A DNA stretch of 64,000 bases from Pacificoceanicola onchidii (GCF_004804335.1 NZ_SRXY01000003.1:310001-374000), one strand, 5' to 3'; shown: positions 27,312 to 36,800, counted from the stretch's first letter. Made by a program: numbers and translations. The notes: generated by a model from the letters alone, not told the origin.

Positions 27312-28796
27312 TCAGAACTCGCCGCCGTCCTGTTGCCAGGGCTTGGCGAGGTTGCCAAACCGCGTGAACTGGCTTTCGAAGGACAGTTCCACCGTGCCAA
27401 TCGGACCGTGACGCTGCTTGCCGATGATCACCTCGGCCTTGCCATGCAGGCGCGACATGCGGTCCTGCCATTCGGCCATCTTGTCCAACTCGTGGTCGCC
27501 GGGCTTTTCCCGCTCCACATAATACTCTTCGCGGAACACGAACATGACCACGTCCGCATCCTGCTCGATCGAACCCGATTCCCGCAGGTCCGAGAGCTGT
27601 GGACGTTTATCCTCGCGGCTTTCCACCTGACGCGACAGCTGGGACAAAGCGATCACCGGGATGTTGAGTTCCTTGGCGATGGCCTTGAGACCCATGGAAA
27701 TCTCAGCGATTTCCTGAACCCTGTTTTCGGCAGTGCCGCGCAGAAGCTGCAGGTAGTCGACGATGATCAGATCCAGCCCATGCGTCCGCTTCAAACGCCG
27801 CGCCCGAGCGGCGACCTGGCTGATCGGAAGCGCCGGCGTGTCGTCGATGTAGAGCGGGCAGGCCTCAAGTTCCTTGGCCGCATCCACGAAACGGCGGAAT
27901 TCGCCCTCGTCCATGTCACCCTGACGAATCTTGTGCGAGGAAATCTCGGAGGCTTCGGCAAGGATACGCGACGCCAGCTGCTCGGCGCTCATCTCAAGAG
28001 AGAAAAAGCCCACAACGCCGCCTTCGGTTGCCCCGCTGGAGCCATCGGGCATGGTGCCTTTCTTGTAGGCTTTGGCGATGTTGAAGGCGAGGTTGGTCGC
28101 AAGTGAGGTCTTGCCCATCGAAGGACGGCCCGCGAGGATCAGCAAGTCAGAGGGGTGAAGCCCGCCGAGCTTCTTGTCCATGTCGATCAGACCGGTCGAA
28201 ATCCCCGCCATGCCGCCATCGCGCTGATAGGCGGCGTTGGCCACGTTGACCGCTTCGGTGACGGCCTTGAGGAACGACTGGAAGCCACTCTCTGTCTGGC
28301 CCTGCTCGGCCAGCTTGTAGAGCTTTTGCTCTGCCTCGACGATCTGCTCACGCGGTTCGGAGGCGACATCGACCTTGGCCGCCTTGTCGGAAATTTCCCG
28401 GCCCAGCCCAATGAGATCGCGGCGAATGGCCAGATCATAGATCATCTGCGCATAGTCGCGCACCGCAAAGCTGCTGACCGCGCTGGCCGCGAGACGCGCC
28501 AGATAGGCAGGCCCGCCCAACTCTTTCAGACCCTCGTCATCTTCCATGAAGGCCTTGAGCGTCACAGGGGAGGCGAGATTGTTCTTGGCAATGCGCGCGG
28601 CGGCAACCTCATAGATTCGGCTGTGCACCGGATCGTAGAAATGCTTGGCGGAAATGACCGAGGCCACGCGGTCATAGATGTCATTGTTGGTCAGGATCGC
28701 GCCCAGAAGCTGCTGCTCGGCTTCGATGGAATGCGGCATGGTTTCCGCCGCTTCGACCTGCACACCTGTTGGATTGATTGTTGTTATTTCGTTCAT
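27312..28796 (-). CDS. dnaB: Replicative DNA helicase DnaB
   Basis: 494 residues. N-terminal primase-interacting domain (PHSIEAEQQLLGAIL), then the RecA-like helicase with Walker A GRPSMGKTS (near residue 210), Walker B LIIVDYLQL, and SQLSRQVESREDKRP. Unwinds DNA at the replication fork. ATG at 28796 is chosen; a GTG two codons earlier is possible. Confidence 0.97.
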   Translation of the reverse strand: MNEITTINPTGVQVEAAETMPHSIEAEQQLLGAILTNNDIYDRVASVISAKHFYDPVHSRIYEVAAARIAKNNLASPVTLKAFMEDDEGLKELGGPAYLARLAASAVSSFAVRDYAQMIYDLAIRRDLIGLGREISDKAAKVDVASEPREQIVEAEQKLYKLAEQGQTESGFQSFLKAVTEAVNVANAAYQRDGGMAGISTGLIDMDKKLGGLHPSDLLILAGRPSMGKTSLATNLAFNIAKAYKKGTMPDGSSGATEGGVVGFFSLEMSAEQLASRILAEASEISSHKIRQGDMDEGEFRRFVDAAKELEACPLYIDDTPALPISQVAARARRLKRTHGLDLIIVDYLQLLRGTAENRVQEIAEISMGLKAIAKELNIPVIALSQLSRQVESREDKRPQLSDLRESGSIEQDADVVMFVFREEYYVEREKPGDHELDKMAEWQDRMSRLHGKAEVIIGKQRHGPIGTVELSFESQFTRFGNLAKPWQQDGGEF

Positions 28797-28915
28797 GTCC
28801 ACTCCCCCAAGTGCTCGGACCGTGGCCTACTCCAGACCGCGGGCTCGGGGCAAATTGTATGTTTCTGGGGATAAGCTGTGGGCCTATCCGACATACAGGA
28901 TATTGGCATTTCCCG

Positions 28916-28949
28916 GGCCGAACCGTCAACATTTAGTCGATGTTCGGCC
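28916..28949 (-). terminator. Possible hairpin after pyrE
   Basis: Stem GGCCGAAC / GTTCGGCC with an 18-base loop, about 40 bases past the pyrE stop. No T-run follows on the minus strand, so termination is only suggested. Confidence 0.35.
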
Positions 28950-28990
28950 ACGCGTGACCCGAAGGCCACGCTGGAAATATTCTGTTTCGC

Positions 28991-29662
28991 TTATTTCTGC
29001 GCCTGTGCGGCGCGCCAGCCGTGCGGGTCCTTGAGGAACGACTCGACCTCGCCCAGAACCCCGGCGTGTTCTTCCGGCGCTTCGGCCAGAACCTCCCACC
29101 AGGTGCACAGGTGATGCAGGCTGACGCCGTGATCGCCCAGTGTTTTGATCGTCTCGGGGAAGATGCCGTAGTAGAAGATCACCGCCGTATGGGCACAACT
29201 CGCGCCGGTGTCGCGGATAGCGTCAACAAAGGATAGCTTGGAGCCGCCGTCGGTGGTCAGATCCTCGACCAGAAGCACCCGCTCGCCTTCGCTCATCGCC
29301 CCTTCGATGCGCGCGTTTTTCCCGTAACCCTTGGGCTTTTTGCGCACATAGGTCATTGGCAGCGCCATGCGCTCGGCCACCAGCGCGGCAAAGGGAATGC
29401 CCGCCGTCTCGCCGCCCGCGATGTTGTCAAACGCCTCGAACCCGGCGTTGCGCATCACGGTAACTGTCAGGAAGTCCATCAGCGTGGAGCGGATGCGCGG
29501 GAAGGAGATCAGCTTGCGGCAATCGATATAGACCGGGGACAGCTGGCCGGAGGCCAGTTTGAAGGGTTCGTCCTTCATGAAGTTCACAGCTTCGATCTCC
29601 CAGAGCATCCGGGCGGTCAAGCGCGCCATTTCTTCGGCAGAGGGGTAACTCGAGGGGATCAT
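28991..29662 (-). CDS. pyrE: Orotate phosphoribosyltransferase
   Basis: 223 residues. Converts orotate and PRPP to OMP in pyrimidine synthesis. The PRPP motif is [14 protein letters not shown] (about residues 125-138). [17 protein letters not shown] and [10 protein letters not shown] are substrate-binding segments. The ATG at 29662 is chosen because upstream codons in frame run through the repeat at 29688-29746. It follows dnaB's divergently phased neighbour region and is probably its own unit. Confidence 0.95.
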   Translation of the reverse strand: MIPSSYPSAEEMARLTARMLWEIEAVNFMKDEPFKLASGQLSPVYIDCRKLISFPRIRSTLMDFLTVTVMRNAGFEAFDNIAGGETAGIPFAALVAERMALPMTYVRKKPKGYGKNARIEGAMSEGERVLLVEDLTTDGGSKLSFVDAIRDTGASCAHTAVIFYYGIFPETIKTLGDHGVSLHHLCTWWEVLAEAPEEHAGVLGEVESFLKDPHGWRAAQAQK

Positions 29663-29687
29663 GGCCGGTCCTTTCACAAAGCGTCTT

Positions 29688-29778
29688 GGGTTTCTTTGTG
29701 CTGTAAATATCCCGGGGGAGCCCTGCAAGGGCGGGGGCAGGCCCCCAATCCTAAAATTTTGTCCCAGCAAAATTTTTG
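29688..29778 (+). repeat. TTTCTTTG...AAATATCC repeat with GC hairpin and adjacent A/T palindrome
   Basis: Box GGGTTTCTTTGTGCTGTAAA then TATCCCGGGGG, followed by GCCCTGCAAGGGC and GGGGGCAGGCCCCC hairpins. Next to it is an inverted repeat AAAATTTTG / CAAAATTTTT (29753-29777) that could end transcription of the minus-strand gene at 29809. It lies 25 bases 5' of pyrE. Confidence 0.6.
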
Positions 29779-29808
29779 TCGCCACCAAAAGCTGCGAAAT
29801 GTCTTCGA

Positions 29809-30735
29809 TTACCCGCCTTCGCCGTCAAGCTGAGCAAGCCTGCGGCGGAATCGCGGCGCGTGCATGCGTCCGACCACATTGGCGCAGAGCATACGGGCCA
29901 GATCCGGGCGCTCTTCCGCGTCCAGATTGGCCAGCAATTTGCGCAAATACGGCGGGTAATCGCGCCGCGCGCGCATCAACGCAGCAAATCGTTCGGTATC
30001 AAGCGTATCGCGTTCGACCGCTTCAAGGATCTGCGGCAGCAGGCCGAGCGTCATCAGATCGCTCTGCAAGGCGCTCCCCATGAAAGGCATGCGGAATCGC
30101 GTGACATTTTTGCGGGTGAAGAGCGCGGAATGCATCGCGTCCAGCCGCTCGCGCGGATCGTAAAGGACAAAGGCTTTTTCTGCGGCTTCAACCATGTCCG
30201 GCGCATAACCATAGCGGGAAGTGAAGTTCAGGCGACGCAGTTCGGCGAAGCGATCGTCCCATTCGGTCACGCGCGGATCCAGCGTGGCTTGGGGTTGCAG
30301 CATCAGCACGCGTGCGCCCGGCGTGGCCACGGAAAACGCGCCCGCGGCGTAGCCACAAGGCCCCGCGCCGTAGAAAATGACGGTTTCAAAGTCGTCGAAA
30401 AAGCCATCGTCGGTCAGCTGATCGAAAAAGGCGAATACGCTTGGATCGCGGAACCATGTGTCGCGATGAGCCAGCATTGACAGCGACGACCATCCCAAGG
30501 CTCCGGTCATTTCAAAACCGAAAGGCGTGCGTGTCTTGGACAGGGCTTCGATGCCGGGGATCGTCTCGAAGGTGACAAGCAGCGTATCGCCATCTTCGAC
30601 AAAGATACCCGCGTGCAACCGCCCCAGCGGTTCTGCAAAGCCCGTGTCCTTGCCAATCTTGCGAAGCGCCCCGAACCAATCGCCACGGGACAGGCCGGTC
30701 AGATCCGGCGGAAAATTGCTTTGAGATTCAGACAT
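29809..30735 (-). CDS. Conserved Rhodobacteraceae protein, often labelled PAPS reductase (label not supported)
   Basis: 308 residues from the ATG at 30735. I recognise the family by [35 protein letters not shown] and SRYGYAPDM. It is widely annotated as phosphoadenosine phosphosulfate reductase in roseobacters. The sequence lacks the PAPS reductase SGGKDS-type loop and the C-terminal ECGLH motif. The [10 protein letters not shown] segment instead resembles the nucleophile elbow of an alpha/beta hydrolase-like fold. Function unknown, probably cytosolic. Confidence 0.7.
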   Translation of the reverse strand: MSESQSNFPPDLTGLSRGDWFGALRKIGKDTGFAEPLGRLHAGIFVEDGDTLLVTFETIPGIEALSKTRTPFGFEMTGALGWSSLSMLAHRDTWFRDPSVFAFFDQLTDDGFFDDFETVIFYGAGPCGYAAGAFSVATPGARVLMLQPQATLDPRVTEWDDRFAELRRLNFTSRYGYAPDMVEAAEKAFVLYDPRERLDAMHSALFTRKNVTRFRMPFMGSALQSDLMTLGLLPQILEAVERDTLDTERFAALMRARRDYPPYLRKLLANLDAEERPDLARMLCANVVGRMHAPRFRRRLAQLDGEGG

Positions 30736-30844
30736 GGTACTCTGCACGATCCTCTGATCCACACCTGTAGCGGCATGGTTTGTCGGAAACAATGCCTCGG
30801 GTTTCAGGCCAAATTGTGCAAAATGCGGGAAAAATTGCGGGCGT

Positions 30845-31885
30845 TCAGCGGTTCGGATCGCGCAAGGCGTAGCTCTTGAGCAAATTTGCCGCTTCCCGGC
30901 TGACCGGGCGTGCGGGCGGGGCCATCAAGAGCCGGGCAAACAGCGCGCGGTAAGGCTCTTGCAGCATGAGCGCATCAAACCGATCCTTGCGCCACTCCAC
31001 AGCCTTTTGGTGCAGGCCTGCGAGTTTGGCGTCCTTCATCAGCCGCACACGCTGCGCGCGGGTCGCATCCGACAGGGCCAGAATGCTGCGATCTTCCTCA
31101 AGGCACCAGTTGCGCTCGGTCCAGTAGTCGAGCCCAAGCGTGTGCTCCGCATGCACGGCGCGGCCCCGATCCGCCTTGAGGACATAGCTTTCCATCGCGC
31201 CCAGAGGGTAGTGGTTGAGCTGCGCCATCCCGTACATCGGGCGGCCGAAGTTGGAAAAAATCCGTTTGGCCAGAAAGGGTTCGGGCAGGCGCTCCCCATT
31301 GCCATCGACCCAAGCGGCCTCGGCCAGGCGCGCCTTGTCCGGGCTGCGCGGGCGGTGCACGCCAAGTTTGCGGTAGGTGCCATCGTTGCGGTAAAGCGTC
31401 TTGAACATGGCCGCGCGCCACGGCCAATGCATGACCTCGGGCGCGGCTTTGGTGAAGACCTCCGGGATCGGCTTGTCAGCAAAGGACACCACCCCGTCGT
31501 TGCCAAACAGCCGCCATGTCAGGGTCATTGCCGTGGCTTCGGGCATGGCGGTGATCAGATCAGGCAGGGTGCGCGCGCCCACATGCACGTTGACAAACTC
31601 ATCAATATCGAGCGCAAGCAGCCAGTCCGCCTCCCGCACCGCGTCTGTTTTGTCAGCCAGTTTCAAACCGGTAAACTGGATGCCGCCCTGATCATAAGGC
31701 CCATCGTTGCGAATATGGGTCAGCGGGGCAATCTCGGCCAAACGGTCCAGCATTGCGTCCGTGCCGTCCTGACAGTCGTTCGAAAGGGCCACCACGTGGG
31801 TGACACCGCAGGCAAGGTGATGCGCAAGCCAGTCGATCAAGAACGCGCCTTCATTACGCACGCACAGGACGGCGGTGATCTTCAC
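30845..31885 (-). CDS. Family 2 (Glyco_tranf_2_4-type) glycosyltransferase
   Basis: 346 residues. Starts directly with the nucleotide-sugar fold: MKITAVLCVRNEGAFLIDWL, then LSNDCQDGTDAMLDRL. The metal-binding DxD is ALDIDEFVNVH, the DxDEF pattern of this family. TWRLFGNDG and LNHYPLGAMESYVLK are shared with the two other transferases of the operon. No membrane span. Last gene of a five-gene run from 36591, starting one base after the FkbM gene's stop. Sugar and acceptor unknown. Confidence 0.82.
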   Translation of the reverse strand: MKITAVLCVRNEGAFLIDWLAHHLACGVTHVVALSNDCQDGTDAMLDRLAEIAPLTHIRNDGPYDQGGIQFTGLKLADKTDAVREADWLLALDIDEFVNVHVGARTLPDLITAMPEATAMTLTWRLFGNDGVVSFADKPIPEVFTKAAPEVMHWPWRAAMFKTLYRNDGTYRKLGVHRPRSPDKARLAEAAWVDGNGERLPEPFLAKRIFSNFGRPMYGMAQLNHYPLGAMESYVLKADRGRAVHAEHTLGLDYWTERNWCLEEDRSILALSDATRAQRVRLMKDAKLAGLHQKAVEWRKDRFDALMLQEPYRALFARLLMAPPARPVSREAANLLKSYALRDPNR

Positions 31886-31886
31886 C

Positions 31887-32588
31887 TCACCACTCCCGCC
31901 GGAAACACACCACCTTGCCTTCGGAGGCCTTGGCGAAATAGGTCAGCCCGCCCGCGTGCATGGCGTCAAACACCGCGCGCACGCCCTTGGGGCCGATCCA
32001 TTGCGGGTGCAATTCGATGATCGCGCAGCGCAGGTTTGACCAATCCCCGGCGGGGAGCAGAGTCTCCTCCGCGCCTTCGATATCGCAGACCAGAACAGAG
32101 GGTTTCTCGGCCTCAAGAACCTCCGCAATGCCATGCTGTTCGATCTGCGCCGTGTCCGTGATATCCGCCACGTCCACGCTGTTATCCATTGAAGAGGCTA
32201 GGAAATTCTTGCGGATGTAGAAGGGCAGCTTTGGCCCGGCCTGCGGCATCAGAAGCGCGTTGCGCAGGTCTACATTGGTGACTTCGTTGGCCGCGTGAAC
32301 CGAGCGGATATAGGGGATCAGCGCCGGGTTGGCCTCGTAGCTGACCACGCGCCGCACCTTCTTGATCGCCGCCAGAAGCGTCGACATGTAGCCAATCCCA
32401 CCGCCCAGTTCGAGCACCGTGTCATGCGGGCGCACCACGCGCATCACCGCATCACATTCCTTGCGCTCATATTCATCGTTCTTGATCGCGCCGCGCACCC
32501 GCCCTGTGGTCAGCTGCGGATGTTTGGGGATTTTCATGCCGCGAGAGTGCAGGAACGGGTCCTTCGGCGGCTCTGGATTTCCGTCCAT
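31887..32588 (-). CDS. FkbM-family SAM-dependent methyltransferase
   Basis: 233 residues. SAM motif I is TVLELGGGIGYMSTLL (about residues 59-74), acidic loop SYEANP after strand 2, and LVCDIEGAEETLL, the FkbM-type DIEG motif. It probably methylates a sugar hydroxyl. Its ATG directly abuts the stop of the 778-residue fusion gene with no spacer, and its stop is one base before the next gene. Confidence 0.82.
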   Translation of the reverse strand: MDGNPEPPKDPFLHSRGMKIPKHPQLTTGRVRGAIKNDEYERKECDAVMRVVRPHDTVLELGGGIGYMSTLLAAIKKVRRVVSYEANPALIPYIRSVHAANEVTNVDLRNALLMPQAGPKLPFYIRKNFLASSMDNSVDVADITDTAQIEQHGIAEVLEAEKPSVLVCDIEGAEETLLPAGDWSNLRCAIIELHPQWIGPKGVRAVFDAMHAGGLTYFAKASEGKVVCFRREW

Positions 32589-34925
32589 CTAACTCTCCAT
32601 ATCGAGGGACAGCGCATAGGCCACCCGTTCGGTTGTCTCGAGGCGCAGGGCGAGGGCCTGTGCATAAAGCTCTGCAAATTCGGGATTTTCCCGCAGCTCG
32701 GCGGCCTTGGCCTTGTGCCAGTCAAAGCCTGCTTTGTGCAGCCGCGCAACCTCCGGGTCGGCCATCAGCCGCGCCAGTTCTGCCTCAACACGCGGGATGT
32801 TGCGTTTGATCGTCACGTCCCGCGCACCGCTCCAGTCCATGCGGATCCAGTAGTTCAGCCCGATGGAGCGATCCACGTGCAAAGCCCGGCCGCGCTGGCG
32901 TTTGATCAGGAAGCTTTCGGCGCTTCGAAGCGCGTAATGATTGAGCTGCAAAAGGTCATAGCCGATGGATTGCTTGGACGAGCGCCAGCCATTGCGGATG
33001 GCCTCCTGCGTCATGTCCTGCCCACTCCCGTTCACCCATTTTACCTGTGATTCCATGCCCTTGGTCAGCTTGTTCGGGCGGTGGCAGGACAGTTTCTGAT
33101 AGGCGCCGGTGTTGCGGAACATGGTCTTGAAGCCCCAGACCGTATGCGGCTTGGGGCAATAGGCCGGGGCGCATTGGTCGAACTGACCGATCACCAGATC
33201 GTCCTCCAGCGTGGTAACATCGCTATGACCAAAGAGCCGCCATGTCATGGCGACGTTTGAAGCGTCCGGCACGCGTGCGAAAAACGCATCCAGGGTGCCA
33301 TCCCCGCAGCGCACGTTGATGAACTCATCCACGTCAATATGGATCAGCCAATCGGCGTTTTGCACAAGCGGCTCCTGCTGCGCCATATCCAGCGCAAACT
33401 GCTGTGGAGAGCCGCCTGTCCAATGGGCGTTGTCGCGGTGCTCAAGGATGCCAAGCGCTTGCAAACGGTTGAGCAGCGCATCGGTGCCATCGTCGCAATC
33501 GTTTGTATAGATTATGAAATTATCCACACCGATGGCGCGATGATAGGCGACCCATTCAAGGATATAAGGTGCTTCATTCTTCATGCAGCCGATGATCACA
33601 CGGCCTGTGCCGGTCTCGGGCGCAGGCCGTGTCACCTCCGGATAGGCGGCGGCAAGCTGCTCCTCATCCACCGCACCAAGGCGGTTGTGCGGGGCAAAAA
33701 CCGAAGTGGCGATATGGGCGTAGGTCTGCTTTGCGCGCGGCGGGAGCAGGGCGCGGGCGGCGGGGCTGAGCGCCTCGTCAATCTTGCCGAGGGTCTGTGG
33801 ATCCGGCGGCGCGGCGGCGCGGGCCTCCTTGTCGCCTTGCTTGATACGCCACTCCCACGCCGCGAGATATTGCGTGGCACGAAAGCCAAAGAGCGGGTCG
33901 CCCTCCGTGTATGGGCCAGGGGCCGGCGCCGGGGACAGGTGTTCGGGATTGAGGCCGGGATGATCGCGAGAAAGATCGGCGATATCTTTTTGAAAACGCT
34001 CGGAAACCGGCGCGAGGCCGGTGGTGTCGATTGCGTCCCCGTGTTGTTTCAACTCGCTCATGAACTTGCGCCAGAGCGGGCGCGGGACACTCAGCCCGCG
34101 CTTGGCAATGAGCGCAAGAAGCGCGCCGTTGAACAGGCGGCAGCGGGTCAGCCATGCGGCAGACGGGAGCAGGGGTGGCGTTTCCGGCTCGGCCTTGCCG
34201 ATGCGTTTTTCGATGCCAAAACTCTCGCGAATCTCTTCTGTGCCGCGTTCCGAATGGAGCCGGTCCATATCGATGCTGCGAAACTGGACGGCCCCATCGC
34301 CGAAAACCTCTTCCCAAGCGCTCTGAAGCCCTTTGAAATCGAGCCAGAAGGCGGGTCCTTGCACTTCGGGGAAGACGCTGACCTCCGGGTCCGCTTCCGG
34401 CATCGCCTCCAGCGCGGCAGCGCGGAAATCCGCAGCCTCGGCGAGGCGCAGTTCCTGTTCGGGTCCGCTGCTGCGCCCGTCAAATACCTGTCCCACATAG
34501 CGCCGCAGCAGCATCCGGGCGGGATCATCAATATGCGCGAGGATGCTGATATCGCTGGAGAATTCCGAGAGGATGTCTTTCAACCTCTGCAACTCTGATC
34601 GCGTGATCAGCCCCGTGCCAAACTGATGACAAGACAGCACCATCAACGCCGCATCGCTGCCCGCGACCTCCCGGCGCAGCCCGGCAATCACATCCGCGCG
34701 CAGGCTTTCCTGCTTTTCGGGCAAGGCAAACCCCCGCGCCGCGCGCAAGCCATCGACCCGCTCGGGATCGCTGACCGCCATGAACAGCCGCGTGTGGTTG
34801 CGCCCACCGGGGCTGCGCGGGAAGAGCACGCCCTTGCGCGCCAATTGCCCGCGCTTGGCGTCCATGATGCGTTGCAGCCGATCCGCCGTCAGCCCGTCCG
34901 GTCCGATATGCACAATGATCCGCAT
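32589..34925 (-). CDS. Fusion of a degenerate sulfotransferase-like domain and a DxDEF glycosyltransferase
   Basis: 778 residues from the ATG at 34925, which shares one base with the upstream stop. Residues about 450-770 are a Glyco_tranf_2_4-type transferase: VIIGCMKNEAPYILEWVAYH, YTNDCDDGTDALLNRL, IHIDVDEFINVRCG. Residues 1-220 look like a sulfotransferase fold: MRIIVHIG..., then ARKGVLFPRSPGGRNHTRLF, which matches the usual xxxGVLYPxxxxxNH segment. However, the phosphosulfate loop (normally KTGTTS) reads DGLTAD, so sulfate transfer from PAPS is unlikely. The 220-450 stretch is helical and unassigned. This arrangement is unusual; the N-domain may bind a sulfated substrate or partner. Confidence 0.78.
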   Translation of the reverse strand: MRIIVHIGPDGLTADRLQRIMDAKRGQLARKGVLFPRSPGGRNHTRLFMAVSDPERVDGLRAARGFALPEKQESLRADVIAGLRREVAGSDAALMVLSCHQFGTGLITRSELQRLKDILSEFSSDISILAHIDDPARMLLRRYVGQVFDGRSSGPEQELRLAEAADFRAAALEAMPEADPEVSVFPEVQGPAFWLDFKGLQSAWEEVFGDGAVQFRSIDMDRLHSERGTEEIRESFGIEKRIGKAEPETPPLLPSAAWLTRCRLFNGALLALIAKRGLSVPRPLWRKFMSELKQHGDAIDTTGLAPVSERFQKDIADLSRDHPGLNPEHLSPAPAPGPYTEGDPLFGFRATQYLAAWEWRIKQGDKEARAAAPPDPQTLGKIDEALSPAARALLPPRAKQTYAHIATSVFAPHNRLGAVDEEQLAAAYPEVTRPAPETGTGRVIIGCMKNEAPYILEWVAYHRAIGVDNFIIYTNDCDDGTDALLNRLQALGILEHRDNAHWTGGSPQQFALDMAQQEPLVQNADWLIHIDVDEFINVRCGDGTLDAFFARVPDASNVAMTWRLFGHSDVTTLEDDLVIGQFDQCAPAYCPKPHTVWGFKTMFRNTGAYQKLSCHRPNKLTKGMESQVKWVNGSGQDMTQEAIRNGWRSSKQSIGYDLLQLNHYALRSAESFLIKRQRGRALHVDRSIGLNYWIRMDWSGARDVTIKRNIPRVEAELARLMADPEVARLHKAGFDWHKAKAAELRENPEFAELYAQALALRLETTERVAYALSLDMES

Positions 34926-35563
34926 CAGGCCGCGCCCTCTGCCGGGTTTTCGATGTTCACATTCGCGCGGCCCCACCACGGCAGATCAAGCCCGATATGT
35001 GCGGCAAGCCTCTCGCGCGCGTCCTCAGCGGCGACCGGCAGTTCCAGAAAACGCGGATCATCGCCAAAGAGATCGCGCAGCATGTCGTAATGCCCTTCGA
35101 TCCAGCGAATGCGCTCTGCATCACTCTCGCCGTAACCGCGCGGCAGGCCGGGCAGGGTGCCCGAAGGCAGGCGATCTTTGCCAAGGTTGTTCCAGCGCCG
35201 CATGCTGTCCGACAGTTCCGCCGCGGGCCGCCACGTGGCGACAAAGAGCATGTCGGGGCGGGTCAGACGCATGGCTTTGATCAGCGCGTAATCGCATTGC
35301 GGCCAGAGAGAGACGTCGGCCTTGAGCACGCTGATTTCCGTCAGAGCATCGTATAAATCCAGCGTTTCAAAGGGGTTGCCGGAGTTGAAATAGCCATTGT
35401 AGAGCTGCCGCGCGATGAAAGTGCCGCCCAGCCCGCGCTTGCGCGAATGGATGCGACGCACCTTGTGATCGGCAGCGCGCCAGCCGCCCTTGGTGAGCGC
35501 TTCGGCCAGCGTGGTGGTGCCCGATTTGGGCAATCCGAGATTGACCAGCTTGACCCGCCTCAT
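34925..35563 (-). CDS. Sulfotransferase family protein
   Basis: 212 residues. PAPS-binding loop intact at the N-terminus: LVNLGLPKSGTTTLAEAL (residues about 5-22). The 3'-phosphate strand is DMLFVATWRPAAELSDSMRR, followed by a WWGRANVN end segment. Soluble, no signal. Likely sulfates a sugar or nodulation-like product made by the neighbouring transferases. ATG overlaps the stop of the upstream gene (ATGA) and the stop overlaps the fusion gene by one base. Confidence 0.8.
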   Translation of the reverse strand: MRRVKLVNLGLPKSGTTTLAEALTKGGWRAADHKVRRIHSRKRGLGGTFIARQLYNGYFNSGNPFETLDLYDALTEISVLKADVSLWPQCDYALIKAMRLTRPDMLFVATWRPAAELSDSMRRWNNLGKDRLPSGTLPGLPRGYGESDAERIRWIEGHYDMLRDLFGDDPRFLELPVAAEDARERLAAHIGLDLPWWGRANVNIENPAEGAA

Positions 35564-36591
35564 GGCTGCATCTCCAACTCCTCCATGAGTGCGGCCTCGG
35601 CCGGCGGGATGGTGGGCAGGTTCCCCAGATGCGCGTGCATCGCCGCATAGGCAGGCTGCGCCATCAACGCGTCGCGCTTCGCCAAATGCCTTGCCACGCA
35701 ATCCTCGTGCAAAGCGCGGATTTCCGGATCACTCAGCAGTTTGCTCATCCAGGCGCGCAGGGCGGGCAAATAGCGCCGAATGCTGAGGTCTTCCCAGGCC
35801 GCATCGTTGCGCTCGCGCCAGTAAGCATCGTCAAAGGCGCGGTTCTCCCGGTTCACATCGCCCCGGTCGTTCTTCACCAGATAGCTGTCAAGCGAGCGCA
35901 GGGCATAGTGATTGAGCGTCGCAAAACGCCGTGCGCCATGGGCGGGGAACTTGCGGATGCGGCGCGGATTGGCGGCGGTCAGGAACTTCGGCGGCACCCG
36001 GCGGCCAGAGCCATCCCGCCAATCGGGCATGGCCTCCTGCGGCAGGTCCTTGCGGAAAAACGGGCGGTGCGCGCCGAAATACTGCAGGGGAAAATCGCCG
36101 CGCACGAGAGTTTTGACCTCAATGGCCGATTGATCGCACCAGAGGTCCGGATTGTGGGAGCGGGTGAATTGCTCGATCACGGGACGATCCTCAAAGCCGT
36201 CCACCCCGCAATTGGCAAAGAACTGGAAGGTCACGCTGATCGCTTGCGGATTGCCGCAGGCCTTGATCAGGGCCGGGATCGTGTGCCCCTGCACGTGAAT
36301 GTTGAGGAACTCATCCACATCCGCCACCCAGACCCAGTCAGCGCGTTTGACCACGCGCCTCTTGGCAGCGTCCTTCAGCGCTTCCATCTGGTAATTGCGC
36401 CCCTCGGCAGGGTTGGGCAGGTGCACAACCCCTCCGCGCTTTGCCAAAGCATCGAGAAGCGCATCGGTCCCGTCAGAGCAATCGTTTGAATAGAAAAGAA
36501 AATCCGTCACGCCGAGCAAGCGATTGTAGGCGATCCATTCCAAAAGGAACGGGCCTTCATTCTTGACGCAGGTCACGGCGGTTATGCGCAT
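35560..36591 (-). CDS. Family 2 (Glyco_tranf_2_4-type) glycosyltransferase, first gene of the operon
   Basis: 343 residues from the ATG at 36591, preceded by GGGAGCG; the frame continues upstream but without a ribosome site. MRITAVTCVKNEGPFLLEWI, YSNDCSDGTDALLDAL, and the metal site VADVDEFLNIH. NHYALRSLDSYLVKNDRGDV matches the other two transferases, so the three are paralogues. It heads a five-gene operon that runs to 30845 with four-base or shorter junctions, so the products very likely act together. Confidence 0.83.
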   Translation of the reverse strand: MRITAVTCVKNEGPFLLEWIAYNRLLGVTDFLFYSNDCSDGTDALLDALAKRGGVVHLPNPAEGRNYQMEALKDAAKRRVVKRADWVWVADVDEFLNIHVQGHTIPALIKACGNPQAISVTFQFFANCGVDGFEDRPVIEQFTRSHNPDLWCDQSAIEVKTLVRGDFPLQYFGAHRPFFRKDLPQEAMPDWRDGSGRRVPPKFLTAANPRRIRKFPAHGARRFATLNHYALRSLDSYLVKNDRGDVNRENRAFDDAYWRERNDAAWEDLSIRRYLPALRAWMSKLLSDPEIRALHEDCVARHLAKRDALMAQPAYAAMHAHLGNLPTIPPAEAALMEELEMQP

Positions 36592-36702
36592 TCGGGCGCT
36601 CCCGCGGCGGAAAAGGACATGCTGCTCGTCCCCGGATTTGGTCGCCATGCGGGGTGCTGCCCCGCCTTTTCTTGGCTCCAAACATCGCAGGAAGGGGTTA
36701 CC

Positions 36703-36758
36703 GGGTCAATAATAGCGCTAAACTCTGAAAAGCTCTGCGACTTTGGCGCTATTGACCC
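36703..36758. promoter_or_regulatory. Interrupted inverted repeat upstream of the MoxR gene
   Basis: GGGTCAATAATAGCGC (36703-36718) pairs with GCGCTATTGACCC (36746-36758) except for three extra bases in the left arm. The spacer is 27 bases, A-rich at the left. It lies between the divergent glycan operon and the MoxR gene, so it may be an operator or a structured leader for the latter. I could not identify promoter boxes. Confidence 0.45.
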
Positions 36759-36800
36759 GCGCGCGTGCGGAAGGCACTCCCTTGGGTTAAGGAGACCTTT

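Noticed and set aside
33510-33530. TTATCCACA in the fusion glycosyltransferase gene as a DnaA site
   Set aside because: Inside a coding region and isolated; likely chance.
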